Program-made: the position numbers and the translations under genes
Origin: Delphinapterus leucas
Lineage: Eukaryota; Chordata; Mammalia; Artiodactyla; Monodontidae
Length of the DNA stretch: 64,000 nt
Direction of reading: 5' to 3'
NCBI RefSeq assembly: GCF_002288925.2
Contig: NW_022098049.1
Location: 3,612,757 to 3,676,756 of the forward strand
Shown here: positions 47,966 through 59,362 of the stretch, piece by piece
Layout of the letters: every line of letters begins with the position of its first letter
How positions within the stretch are numbered: the first letter of the stretch is position 1
Notes under the pieces: model-generated
What the model saw: only the letters and a program-made list of their open reading frames with translations
Told to the model about the DNA's origin: nothing
Databases searched by the model: none

Positions 47966-48296
47966 CAAGGGTAGGCAACTTTTTGTGTGAAGGGCCAGAC
48001 AGTAAATATTCTCAGTTTTGCAGATCACTTGGTCTCTGTTGCAATCCCTCAACTCTGCCATGGTAGCACGAAAGCAGCCACAGACAGTACGGAAATGAAT
48101 GCTCGTGGCTGTGTGCCAATAAAACTTTATTTATAGACACTGAAAATTTAATTTAATACAATTTTCACATCACAAAATATTCTCTTATTTTTTTTCAACC
48201 ATTTCAAAACAGAAAAACCTTCCTTAGCTCATGAGCCATACAAAAACAGAAAGGGAAGCCAGATTTGGTCCCTGGACTGCAGGTTGTTGACCTCTG
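47966..48296 (+). mobile_element. hAT (Charlie-like) non-autonomous DNA transposon
   Basis: It starts CAAGGGTAGGCAACTTTTTG and ends GGTTGTTGACCTCTG, which are imperfect inverted repeats. Inner text such as 'gaagggccagacagtaaata' and 'tgtgtgccaataaaacttta' is typical of this family. The flanks (ctcaaaag and atcaaaaa) are a decayed 8-bp target duplication. Confidence 0.82.
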
Positions 48297-48694
48297 ATCA
48301 AAAATATTGAACTGTCTCTGATTAACAGTGTCCAGACAAAGGCTCAAAGATATTTAAAAGAATATAAAAGAAATAAAAAAGCCAGCACCCAGCAATGTCA
48401 AATTCACAATGTCTGGTATCCAGTGAAAAAGTTCCAGGCATGCAGTGAAGCAGGGAAATATGATCCGTAATGAGGAGAGAAATTATTCAATAGAAATAGA
48501 CCCAGAGATGACACAGATAATAGAATTAGTAGGCAAGGGCATTAGAAGAGCTATTGAAAAATATACTCCATGTGCTTTAGAAAGGTAGAGGAAAGCACAG
48601 AGTGTTGTGGAGAGACATGGAAGATATAAAAATGGCTAAATCAAATTCCTAGAAATAAAAGAATATATCTGCAGTGAAAATTACACTGGGTGGG

Positions 48695-48900
48695 GGCTTC
48701 CCTGGTGGCGCAGTGGTTGAGAGTCCGCCTGCCGATGCAGGGGACACAGGTTCGTGCCCCGGTCCGGGAAGATCCCACATGCCGCGGAGCGGCTGGGCCC
48801 GCGAGCCATGGCCGCTAAGCCTGCGCGTCTGGAGCCTGTGCTCCGCAACGGGAGGGGCCACAGCAGTGAGAGGCCCGCGAACCGCCAAAAAAAAAAAAAA
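48695..48900 (+). mobile_element. CHR-type tRNA-derived SINE, short form
   Basis: A complete short form with A-box, B-box and a poly-A tail. A perfect 18-bp duplication (aaaattacactgggtggg) flanks it at 48677-48694 and 48901-48918. The element lies inside L1. Confidence 0.96.
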
Positions 48901-49329
48901 AAAATTACACTGGGTGGGATTAACAGCAGATTAGACACTGTAGTAGAAAAGATTAGTGGGGCTGAAGATACAGCAATAGAAACTATTCAATGGAAACACA
49001 GGGAGAAAAAGGTCACAGAAAACAGTAAACAGGGTATCAGTGAGCTGAGGGACAGCATCAAGCAGACTGGCACACATGTATTTGGAGCCCCCAAAGGAAG
49101 GAAGACAGATAGGAAGCAGAAAAAGTGAAGAAATAAAACACAGTACTTACTGAATCTGCTAGATCTCATTTACTGTGTTAAAAGAGAACCATATCTACTA
49201 GATCACAAATTCATTTTTCAAAATGGTTCCATAACTATATTTCAGTATTATTGGTTTCCTTTGTAATCTTATGCTTTCAAAAGCATTGTTCTAAACAGGG
49301 GTGGAACACTTCACTCAACCACCCAGGAG

Positions 49330-49500
49330 TCCAGGGCACGGTGAAGGTCTACAGCCCTGTGGCCACTTGTACCTGTCTCTGTTGTGGCCCTCTCTCTCCC
49401 ACAGTTCTGGGGCATCCTCTGGCGGGGTGTGCTGTATTCACACATCTCCAGCCCCTAACACAGAGCCTTGGCACATCACAGATGCTCACTGATTAGTAAA
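49330..49500 (+). mobile_element. Probable L2 3' fragment
   Basis: Ends with 'agccttggcacatcacagat' and 'gctcactgattag', as in L2 tails. Confidence 0.5.
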
Positions 49501-49614
49501 GAGGACTTGGAAAAAAGAAGAATGTTCTCTATGTCCTTGGAAGATTAAATAAGAAGGAGTATGCATAAATTAATGAAGGTAAAGTTTCTCCCAGACCCGT
49601 GGTAGTTAGCATCT

Positions 49615-49775
49615 GTCAGAGTTCATCTGACACATTTCACATACATTATCCCATTAATCCTCCCAACTGCCCTGTATTCAGATAAGGAAACCGATGACCA
49701 AAGATGAAGTCTTTTCCCAGGTCTCTGAGCTTGTGAGTGATGGGGCCGGGGTTGGAACCAGAACCCCCAAAGCAC
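49615..49775 (-). mobile_element. MIR SINE
   Basis: ccattaatcctcccaactgc and 'cagataaggaaaccgatgac' fit a reversed MIR. Confidence 0.75.
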
Positions 49776-49789
49776 ATTCCCCTGTGTCA

Positions 49790-50555
49790 GGGCTGTGGTT
49801 TGACAGGAAAGAACTGCTGGGTGAAGGCCGACCAAGTCCTGGGCCAAACCATGAAGTAAGTGTGTGAAGTCCCTGAGGAACCAGCCTTAGTGGTTCAGAT
49901 CCTCTCAGATGGAGTTCCCAGAGTCTTCTAACACTTGGGTCTAACTCCCTTTTATTAGGCCATGGACCCTCAAGGAGGGGTGGTGGGTGGTGGTGAATCA
50001 GATATTGTGAGAGGAGGTCCCAGCCCTTGGTCTTGCCTCAGCCTCTCACAAGATCTCTAACTTCCTTCAGAGGAGCCTTCAGGACCTCTTTCTTGATTCC
50101 GTTGGTAAGCAGTAGAGGGTGGGGTATTGGGAGGCTGTATTTGTTCAGGCTGCATGTCACCCTCCATACAGCTTTGGAAGAGCACCCAGTTCTTGCAACC
50201 CGAGTCTGATTTCTATCCAAGACAAGTGTTTTCCTCCCCACTACCCTTCACCAAAATGAAAGATAAGCTCCCACATCACTGAAATGATTCTTCTGCTAGA
50301 GGTAGAAGTAATACTATGAATATGTAATTCAAGGTTGGCTGGAATACAATCCAGCAAAAGTGTGGAAACTTCTCAGAACCGAGGGTCAAGCTTCAGCACC
50401 CCTGGGTGTGGGAGATGGTGGTGAGAGCTTCCTTGCACTTTATCTCATGCTCTCCAGCTGCACTGGGTACCTTCTACCTTGTGACTTACTGTGGTGTCTC
50501 ATCTCCCTCCCTAGACTGGGTTCTGAGGGCGGACTCCACATCTGGACCGTGTATA
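49790..50555. other. Intergenic, unclassified
   Basis: Nothing supported is seen. Confidence 0.4.
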
Positions 50556-50559
50556 TTCC

Positions 50560-50730
50560 CCAAGCTTCAAGGTTTCTCAAAGGGAGGTCCAGGAACACCT
50601 TTATCCAGGGATTTGAAGAGCTTGTTAAAAATGCAGATGACAACTGAGTCAGAATCCTGGGAGGCAGGTCCAGGAATCTGCGTTTTAACAAGTTCTCCAG
50701 CTGATTGTGATTCACACTTCACATGAGGAC
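50560..50730 (+). mobile_element. MER5-like hAT DNA transposon
   Basis: ggtttctcaaagggaggtcc at the left and 'caggaatctgcgttttaaca', 'gctgattgtgattcacac' at the right follow MER5. Confidence 0.78.
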
Positions 50731-50734
50731 TGTA

Positions 50735-52395
50735 GACATCTGACATATAAGGAGAGGCCCAAATGAATCCATGTTGGGTTAATAAAGCCAAACAGAATGG
50801 CATGTATACACAGTAGAGCTACAGCTATCTAGACACCACATTCTTATGTCAAAAGCTCAAAAAAAGACCGTAGGTAAATACAAAGAGTTGTACATCTTTT
50901 TCTTTCTTTACTTAAAAAAAAAAAAAAAACCATCTGCTGAGTTGAAAGCTTGATGACCCACTTCATCCTGATCGTATGTGACCCGCCCTCCCTGCCAATT
51001 CAGATTTCACTGCACAGGCTATTTTTAATTGCCTCACTTGGTGGCAGCTGTTCATCTCTATCCCCCAGGGCCCCATATACTGTAAAGTCTCAATTAAACC
51101 AAAACAAACAAAAAAACCCATCTTACTGGCTTTCCCTTACCAATCTAGCTTTCATACACGTTGAAAGCTTGGAAATGGACTAATGTGGTTCCAGAGAGAG
51201 AAATCTCTAACCATCCCCTCATCTGGATCTAGGCTTGGTCCCTATGTTTGGCATGAATATCGGATTCTCCCAGAAAGTAGTGTTTCCCAAACGCCAGTTG
51301 TTCAAGCCCCTCCATTAGTTTCGCCACGCTCCCATAACCTGTACTATCATTTGCTTAATCCTTTTACTTTAATCAAAGCCAACTTAAAAAAAATGCTTAG
51401 CCTCCTCCTAAGTAATAGTATACACGAAATTGCGGGTTTGATGTGCTAAGTATCTTTTAAAACATATTAAAATAAATAGGTAATTCTTGAAATAAAAGAA
51501 ATAGGTATCTTGAAGCAGCTACAATCATCCCGAGTGGCCCTTTGGGAAACTCCTGCACAGAGCGGGGCTAGGGGTCCAGGCCAGGGCCCAGAGCCTTCCC
51601 ACACTCACCAGGGTTCTCTTAAGAACCACCCTCCACAGGCTGCGAGCGTTGAAATCAAGTCCCTTGAGAGGACATTGACACCACTATGGCAATTAATCAT
51701 CAAGACGTACCCGCCCACCCACTGTGGTTGGGATTTCAGCAGGCACTGCAGAAAGATGGCCCGGGACCAGGTTTGTGCTGACCCACAGATCTGAGTTTCA
51801 CATGAGAAGTGTGAGCCCAGGAACAGGGCTTTCTGGGCCCCTGGGGCTGCCTGGTCTGGTTCATGCCCCCAGCACTCAGCCAGGCATTCCTGCTTCTCCC
51901 CCGAGTCAGTAACCGGGAGCTTACCCACACATCCCATCTGTTTCCTGAAGGCAGGTGACATCCCTGCCAGCCGTGGAAGCTTCGTAGGGAGAAACCAGCT
52001 CTTGGCACCCTAGAGCACTTGTATTCTACAAATCTTTTTCCTGCGGATCCGTGTTTGCCTTGGAGGCAACGTCCTGCATCTCACCACATGTCAGAGGTGA
52101 CTGTTTAATACCAGCAAAAGAAAACAAGCTTCACACCGCACCGAGCTAAAGGTGAGGCGACAGCTGGCCGATGGTTGATGATTCACCCAGGTGGACACGG
52201 AACCAGAGGCGTGAAAGGGACTGCCACCCAGGGCCCGTATCAAGTCACAGATGAGAACCCCGGCTTGGCTGCCCCCGGAGCGAAGAGGGATTGCAACATG
52301 TTTTTTGCTAACCTCAGCTCTGCAGAGCAGGGCACTCGGGGAGTGAGGTTTAGGGAAGTCAAGCATCCTTCGGCGTTTTTCCCAGAACAGCTGGG
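50735..52395. other. Intergenic, unclassified
   Basis: An A-run lies at 50912-50929. No gene or named element is supported. Confidence 0.4.
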
Positions 52396-52399
52396 CTTG

Positions 52400-52500
52400 T
52401 CAGAAGACGCCAGTTCCAATTTCACTCTCTTTCTCACTAGCTCTGTGACCTCAGGTGACTCCATGAAGTCTGCTGTGTCTCTGTAGCTTCACCTGTGAAA
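52400..52500 (+). mobile_element. MIR SINE fragment
   Basis: ctagctctgtgacctcaggt is the MIR core region. Confidence 0.6.
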
Positions 52501-52504
52501 AGGA

Positions 52505-54260
52505 GGTCTTACCCCCTGCTCTTGGGGCTGGCTGTCCAGAGCCAGGGGCACAGTGCATGTAGAAGGAATTGAGCACTAATGGCCGAAGCCTGGCTGGATG
52601 CTTGGGGAACCAGGGAAGCCTGCCTCAGCTCCTGTTCTTGCTTTCAAGACAGTTCATTTGAATGCGTGTGAACGAAGAAAATTAAATAATGCAAAGTACC
52701 AACCAATTTATAATGGGTTACCTGGGGGGCTGGGATTGGGGGTTTGGACCAGGTTTGAGGGTGGGGTAGTTCAGTTTTCTAAAATAAACATTCATGTCTT
52801 TATAATTCATTACATCTTTTTTCAAGGGTAATTCTAGAGTCAAATTGTGCCACCAGCTCGGTGAGGCAGACACAATCCTTCAGGATGTAAGAGGAGTGAC
52901 AAAGCCCTGTGGGCATCAGTGGTCAGAAAAGACTTTGTGGACCGGGGAGACTCACCTTGGGCCATGAGGAAGGGACAAATTTGAATAGACGGGGGGGAGC
53001 AAAGGTCATGGGCAGCAGCAGGAACAAATGCCCCATGTGGTCCCAGTGGGGCAGGAGTGAGGGGAGGTCGGGCGGATGGGAGCCCAGACTCCTACTGGGG
53101 ACTCGAGCCCGCAGAGGGAGCCACTGGACGCGGGTCAATATGCATGTACTCTCCGAGTGTGCAAGGCCTATAGCAAATACTAGGAATGTTAGCACTTGGG
53201 GCAGTTAAGAGACAGCGGAGAAAGAAAACTCTCAGGTTTTAAGAGGGAAGGGAAAAAAGTTCAAACCATAAGCAAAAAGACCCAGGGACAGTTAAACCAC
53301 AGAACATGTAAAAAGAAGCTGTGCCCAGGGATTTAATAAAATTTCCACATCTTAGAAGTGCACTGGGTGGGGTCTGGGAAATGAAAAACAGTCATTTGTG
53401 TCATCCTTGTCTCCCCCAGGGAAACCAACTGAGAGCCACTCAAAGCTTGGGCTTTGGCTGATGGGGGAAGTGGTGAGGGAGCACAGATAAAATCTGACCC
53501 CTCCCCTCTCAGACCCAGGAGCTTTGCAGGAGATGCGCTTGGACCTCACAACGGATGCCAGCTTGGCCGACACCTTCCAGGGAACACACAGGGCGTTGAG
53601 GGCTTCTGTCCTGGGCTGAGTCCCCGTCCAGGGCCCCAAGCCTGGCCTTGGGATTTGGCAAGAGTCCCTGACCTCTCAGCCTCCACCCATGAGATAACAG
53701 GACAAGAACCCCTCACACCCTCGAGCAGAGGTTGAAAGGGTGAAATGAGTCAGGGTACTGTTCTCTGTCCTTGTTGTTTATTCACAGCTCAGATAAGACA
53801 CTTGGTCATGGCCATGGCTGTGAGACTGTTTCTTAGGGAGAAAGAGCGCTTTTTCTGTCAGTTCCCCCGCAGGCAGCCTCCCGTCTGGACTCTTGGTGCC
53901 GGGGCAAAGCCTGAAACTCTGGGAGGGATGCAGGAGTTAACAGGCTCCCCGGGGTAGCCTGGGAACCACCCCACTGGAGTTCCACCCAACAGATTTACCG
54001 AAAAATTCTTGACCAACGTCCGCGGGTTGGAGGTTCATGCCAAGGACTTAGCCAACACTACCGCTTTGGATTTGCAAATCTGCCCTCTGAATTTGAACAT
54101 GCAGTTGTTGAAATTTGTTTTCTGAACTATGTGTGTGTGCACACAATGAGGAGGGATGTAAAAACACACACCCTTCTTACATATTGTCTGTTCTTGGAAA
54201 TGCTAAAGCCGTCTCCTGAGGGAACCCAGCAGTAGCAATTGCAGATCCCCGACCTAAGAT
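52505..54260. other. Intergenic, unclassified
   Basis: GC content is somewhat higher than nearby. No gene or named repeat is supported. Confidence 0.4.
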
Positions 54261-54264
54261 TCTG

Positions 54265-54445
54265 AATTCCAGCTCTGCCGTTGACGAGATGTGTGCTTGG
54301 AGCAAGTTTCTTTATGGCCCTCGGCCTCAGTTTGCACATCTGTAAAATGGGGGGGGAGGTGTTTGTGAGGATAAATAAGGGAATGTATGTGAAGTGTGAA
54401 GGTGGAGCCTGGCACGTTATAAGTGCTCGATAAATAGGAGCTATT
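54265..54445 (+). mobile_element. MIR SINE
   Basis: cggcctcagtttgcacatct, then 'gtaaaatgg' and 'ggagcctggcacgttataag', is a good MIR. Confidence 0.88.
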
Positions 54446-54459
54446 ATGAGCAGTTTTCA

Positions 54460-54665
54460 TCCCAGAAATCTTTACTGAGTACCTTCTATGTGCCCAGCAT
54501 CTAGGCTGTGAACAAAACAGACACGAAGTGAGGGAGCTGGGCAATAAACAGCAGAGGAGCAAAATGCATAGTGTGTGAATGATGACAAGGGCCGAGGAGA
54601 AAAACAGAGCAGGACCAGGGAAAAGTGTAGAAGTTGCAAATACGGTAATTAGGACAGGCCACAGG
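54460..54665. repeat. Old mammalian interspersed repeat, family not named (copy 4 of 4, 5' part)
   Basis: tttactgagtaccttctatg, 'ggctgtgaacaaaacagaca' and 'agggagctgggcaataaaca' match the beginning of the family seen at 23525 and 27560. Confidence 0.5.
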
Positions 54666-54699
54666 AGAACGTGCTGTTTAGGCAAAGACAGGGGAGAGG

Positions 54700-55565
54700 T
54701 GAGGAAGCCCTAGCCACGCGGATGCGGGTGTGAGGGAAGCGAGGTCCAGCGAGGGAGACCCCCACCGCTGCAGCAATGCCACTACTGCTGCAGCCCTGGG
54801 CCTCCATGCCCGCTGGGCTTTATGTGGGGGAGATGCGTGCTGCTCGGGACTCTCCCCGGAAGGTTTTGTCTCAGCACCAGTTGTCTCCCTCAGGCCCATT
54901 CCATCTATTCCGTCCCATCAGTCTATGGCTTTCCCCATCACTCTGCCAGACAGAATGTTCCGCCTTCCCCGAAGCTCCGAGGCCCTCACCTGGCTGTGGC
55001 CTGTGCAGGTGCTACTCTGTTAGCCTGGACCCTTCCTTGCGCCCTCACCGCCCTTCCTTTCCACCTGCTAGCTCCTCCCCCAGCTCTCAGCCTGGCTGTT
55101 CTCTCCTCCACGAAGCCTCTCCGCCCCTGTAAACCGCCCCCCATCCCCGCCCCACCCCCGCCCCACCGGAGTCTGCGTGCGGTACCGTCTTTGGTTTCCC
55201 CCTGCAGCCTGCGCTGTCCCCATCCCAGCTTGGACACAGGGATGCGCTAGACCGTGGGTTCCTTCAGAGCAGGCTCTCGCGCTGCCATATGGCAGGGTAT
55301 TTGTGAAAGGAGCGCAGGAAAGCCGGAAAATGTCTCCTCCCCCAGGGCCTCCAGCCTCTCTTGGGAGCTCCATCAGGACCAACCCCCTCTAGGCCTCAGG
55401 TAAAACTTAGCCCTTTGGGGTAGCGTACTTTGGGGGGGCATCTCCTTTTTCCTCCAGAAGCTTCCCGATAGTGTGGGTGGAGGAAGCAGCACAGTCTTCT
55501 CCAGCGGGGGAGTGGAGAGTGGGTGGGTCCTTCCTGGGGTGGTTAATCAATTACATTCCCTCAGG
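54700..55565. other. GC-rich intergenic stretch
   Basis: C-rich on the plus strand, with several overlapping open frames up to 142 codons that reflect composition. There is no TATA box, splice site or protein match I can support. Confidence 0.4.
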
Positions 55566-55567
55566 AT

Positions 55568-55587
55568 GGGGGGCGGGGGGCGGGGAG
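55568..55587 (+). repeat. G-run cluster, G-quadruplex capable
   Basis: Four G-runs separated by single bases (GGGGGG-C-GGGGGG-C-GGGG-A-GG). Confidence 0.8.
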
Positions 55588-55589
55588 GA

Positions 55590-55907
55590 CTGGTTCCAGG
55601 ACCCCCGGGAATACCAGAATCTGAGGCTGCTCAAGTCTCTTATATAGCTTGGTACAGTATTTGCACATAACCTACGCACACCCTCCCGTATACTTTCAAT
55701 CATCTCTAGATTATTTATAACACCTAATACAATGTAGATATAAATACGACGTAAATAGTTGTAAATACCATGTAAATGCTATGTAAATAGCTGCCAATGT
55801 GGCAAATTCAAGTTTTGCTTTTTAGAACTTTCCAGATCTTTTTCCCCCAAATATTTTCAATCTTTGGTTGGTTGCATCCACGGATACAGAGCCCCTGGGT
55901 ACTGTAT
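55590..55907 (+). mobile_element. Tigger/MER2-like DNA transposon remnant
   Basis: actggttccaggacccccgg, 'catctctagattatttataa', 'caaattcaagttttgctttt' and 'ggttgcatccacggatacag' match Tigger-derived elements in order. Positions about 55733-55793 hold repeated TGTAAATA-like units that belong to the family consensus. Confidence 0.82.
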
Positions 55908-55909
55908 CT

Positions 55910-57454
55910 TGTCCACAAACCAGCCGAGGGATTTTCTTAATCGCTATGGGTGACATGAAGGAAATTACAGAGTTCAGAATCATCTTGTCTTTCGTCAATG
56001 TCAAGAGGAGCCCTGAGATTAGTGAAAATGGAAGCAAAAGCTCAGAAAAAATCTAGTGAAAAAACAGTGAGAGCGAGAAGAAACTAAGCCATGGGGAGTA
56101 GCTCTGTGAGCCGAGAACTGAGCTTTACTTCGGACCTGCCTCCGCCTGCCGAGGTCCTGAGCAGGCAGAGCTTGAAAGGCCCCTGTCCTAGCAGGGGGGT
56201 GAGGCGTGCATCCGAATGGGTGCAGATGAGTCTCGCGAAGGGCGCAGAAGGAGAGTGTCAGGTGGTGATATTGAGGCATTGATGTAATTTTTACTCCACC
56301 CTTCCTGGGGGGAGGGGGCGATGATGGACTTGTGGCCTCAGAAAGGGCTTCTGGAGAGGTGTTCCTGCTGTTCTAAGTTGGAACATCAGAGGTCTCATTC
56401 CACGAAATGCTGAAGACCCAAGGAAGATGGGTTCCAGAACAAACTTAGATCTTGGTGACTGTGTGGTACACCAACCACAGGCCCCTCCAGGACCAAGGCA
56501 TTTGTTTCCGCAGCTGCCAGGAACTCGAGCTGCAGAGCTGAGGCCCTCTGCCTTCCCCGGGGCTGCTGGTTGACAGGGGATCACAAAGGGGCCAACTTTT
56601 TTAAGGCCACCCCAGCTCCAGAGCCTTTGTTGCAGGTGCATTACTCATCTCCCTCTGCCCAGTTGTGCTTCCTTCGCCCCCCGCCCCACAGATGTGGTTC
56701 CCAAGAATGCTCCCCACAGACTCCCCATATGCAAATCTCTGTCTCAGAAACTGCGGGGAACCTGACGCAAAGCAAAACCTGCATCTCTGAACTGTTACGT
56801 ACACGGTGAGTCAATTCCATGAGGGATCCCACCGGCAGCGTGGGCTGGCCTGGGAACCCATGGGACTGTCATTGGGTACCTGGGAGAAGGCGTTCAGAGA
56901 GCCACACAACTGACTTTTAATGGCCTTTGAGGACAGAGAGGGTCCAGGCCATCACTACTCCCTGGGGACATGTGGACCCTAGGATTTCCAAGCTGGAAAA
57001 TTTTCTCTCTCTTTTTTTTTTTTTTTGGCATTTCTATCCAGTGATCGGCAGCCTTCACCATCTGGAAGTTCTTCCTTACTTCAAATTGGAATCCCTCCTT
57101 CTGTGATGTATCCCCATTTCCTCTCCCTTTTCCTTTATGGAGCTGTGTTCTTGCCAAGAAAGAAAGTTAAAAGGGAACAAAGACATATGGTTTTCCTATT
57201 CAGACTGACACCCACAGTTTAGGAGAGTCAGAAGAAAGAGTTCAGATTAGGGCAACAGAAATACATTTGCATGGACGGCACCAACATCTGAAACTCATTT
57301 TTTTAAAAAGTAACCAAAACAGTGAGTTCTCCTTTTTGTCCCGTTTATTAAATTCTGGAGTACTAAGAATATATTGGAGACCCTACTCAGAGGTGGCTTG
57401 GTACAGAGAGCTGTGGATTTGGAGTTTGACATTATGCATTAAAAGCCTATTTGC
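55910..57454. other. Intergenic, unclassified
   Basis: A T-run lies at 57011-57026. No gene or named repeat is supported. Confidence 0.4.
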
Positions 57455-57802
57455 TGGACTTCCCTGGTGGCACAGTGGTTAAGAATCCGCCTGCCAATGC
57501 AGGGGACACGGGTTCGAGCCCTGGTCCGGGACGATCCCATGTGCCATGGAGCAAGTAAGCCCGTGTGCCACAACTACTGAGCCTGCGCTCTTAAGAGCCC
57601 GTGAGCCACAACTACTGAAGCCCGTGCACCTAGAGCCCGTGCTCCGCAATAAAAAAAGCCACCGCAGTGAGAAGCCCGTGCACCACAATGAAGAGTAGCG
57701 GTAGCCCCTGCTCGCTGCAACTAGAGAAAGCCCATGCACAGCAATGAAGACCCAATGTAGACAAAAATAAATAAATAAAATAAATAAATTTATTTTAAAA
57801 AA
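57455..57802 (+). mobile_element. CHR-type tRNA-derived SINE, long form
   Basis: It starts TGGACTTCCCTGGTGGCAC, has the B-box GGTTCGAGCCC and the long body, and ends in AAATAAAT units. A perfect 14-bp duplication (aaaagcctatttgc) flanks it at 57441-57454 and 57803-57816. Confidence 0.95.
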
Positions 57803-57829
57803 AAAAGCCTATTTGCCATATTTGCCTAT

Positions 57830-57980
57830 TTGCCACCTGCTAGCAAGGTGACCGTGGGAAAGGCTCTTTGCCTTTGAGCCTCAGTTTTACTTATTGTACA
57901 CCAGCTACACCTGCCTGGGTCACAGGCTTGTTGAGAGAGTTCAGCTGAGGGCATGAAAGAGCCCAGTAAACCAGGAAGCA
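57830..57980 (+). mobile_element. MIR SINE
   Basis: tgcctttgagcctcagtttt is a MIR core; the 3' half follows. Confidence 0.75.
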
Positions 57981-58067
57981 CTATTGTAGTGTGAAGAGTC
58001 AAGACTGAAATCCTGAACAATTCCTTGAGCAATGACTTGGTACAAAGTCCCACCACATCTTTTTTCT

Positions 58068-58917
58068 TTTTGAGAAATAGACAAACTAAAATTCGTATGG
58101 AAATGCAAAGGACCTAGAAGACCCAAACAATTTTGAAAAAGAGCAAAGTTGGAGGACTAATACTCCCTGATTTCAAGTCCTATTATAAAGCTACAGTAGT
58201 CAGGACAGGGTGGTATTGGCCTAATGATAGACAAATAGATCAATGGAACAAAAAGAGAATCCATAAACAGACCTACACATAGATGAATAACTAAATTTTT
58301 TAAAAAAAAACAAGGGTGCAAATGCAGTTCTGTGGAGAAAGGATAGTCTTTTAAATAAATGGTTCTAGGACAATTGAATGTCCATATGCAAAAAAATGAA
58401 CTTTGGACCATACCTTGTGCCATATACAAAATTTAACTCAGAATGGATCATAGGTCTAAATGTGAAACCTAAAACAATAACATTTTTAGAATAAAAAACA
58501 TGGGAGAAAACCTTTGTGTCCTTGTGTGAGGCAAAGATTTCTTAATTGCAACCTCAAAAGTATAACCCATTAAATAAGTGGATAAATTGAACTTCATCAA
58601 AATTTTTAAACTTCTGCTTTTTAAAAGACACTATTAAGAGAATGGTAAGCTAAGCCACAGACTTGGAAAAAATATTTGCAAATCATGCATCTGATAAAGG
58701 ACTTGTATCCGGAATATGTAAAGAACTCTCAAAACTCAGTAATAAGAAAACAAACAAGTATAAAAAGTGGGCAAAAGATTTGAACAGATCTTTTATCGCC
58801 AAATACAGTAAACAGATGACAAGTGAGCAGGTTTGAAAGATGCACAATATCATTAATCATCAGAGAATTGCAAGTTAAAACCACAGTAAGATACCATGAC
58901 TCATATATTAGAATGGT
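58068..58917 (+). mobile_element. Old L1 ORF2 3' part (first segment)
   Basis: aattcgtatggaaatgcaaa, 'gatcaatggaacaaaaagag' and 'aattgcaagttaaaaccaca' are L1 ORF2 text. It is cut by the LTR at 58918 and resumes at 59363. Confidence 0.85.
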
Positions 58918-59362
58918 TGTCATGGACTAACGTTTGCATCTCCCACAAATTCGTATGTTGAAGTCCTAACCTCCAATGTGATGGTATTTGGAGATGGGGC
59001 CTTCGAGAGGTGATTAGAGTTAGATGAAGGTGGAGGGTGGAGCCCCCATGATGGGATTGGGGTGTTGAGGGAGTTGAGGGTGGAGCCCCCATGATGGGAT
59101 TGGGGCCCTTATAAAGGGATGAAGAGACCAGGGCTCGCTCTCTTGCTCTCTCTCTCTCTCTCTCACTCTCTCTCTGATGTTTGAGGACACAGTGAGAAGG
59201 CAGCTGTCTGCAAGCCAAGAAGAGAGTCCTTACCAGAACTGGTCCATGCTGGCACCTTGATCTCAGACTTCCAACCTCCAGAAGTGTAAGAAGATAAACT
59301 TCTGTTGTTTAAGACACCCAGTCTGTGGTATTTTATTATGGCAGCCTGAGTGGACCAAGACA
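58918..59362 (+). mobile_element. MaLR-type (MLT1/MST class) solo LTR
   Basis: It starts TGTCATGGACTAACG and ends GGACCAAGACA, the TG...CA ends of an LTR. Inner text 'aaattcgtatgttgaagtcc' and 'ttctgttgtttaagacaccc' fits MaLR elements. There is no internal retroviral gene. A 30-bp segment is repeated inside (59033-59062 and 59076-59105). Confidence 0.88.
59139..59176. repeat. (CT)n simple repeat inside the LTR
   Basis: CTCT run with a few interruptions. Confidence 0.85.

Larger units (their letters stand above)
47460..49130 (+). mobile_element. Old L1 5' region, carrying two nested insertions
   Basis: L1M-like 5'UTR and ORF1-like text starts near 47460. It is interrupted by a hAT element (47966-48296) and a CHR SINE (48695-48900). 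The ORF1-like part 'gggattaacagcagattaga' at 48916 matches text near 2200 in the other long L1. No frame is intact. Confidence 0.78.

Noticed and set aside
54822..55250. 142-codon open frame in GC-rich DNA
   Set aside because: Several frames are open on both strands at once, as expected from base composition. No domain is visible.
58918..59362. Possible endogenous retrovirus
   Set aside because: Only a solo MaLR LTR is present; no gag, pol or env sequence follows.
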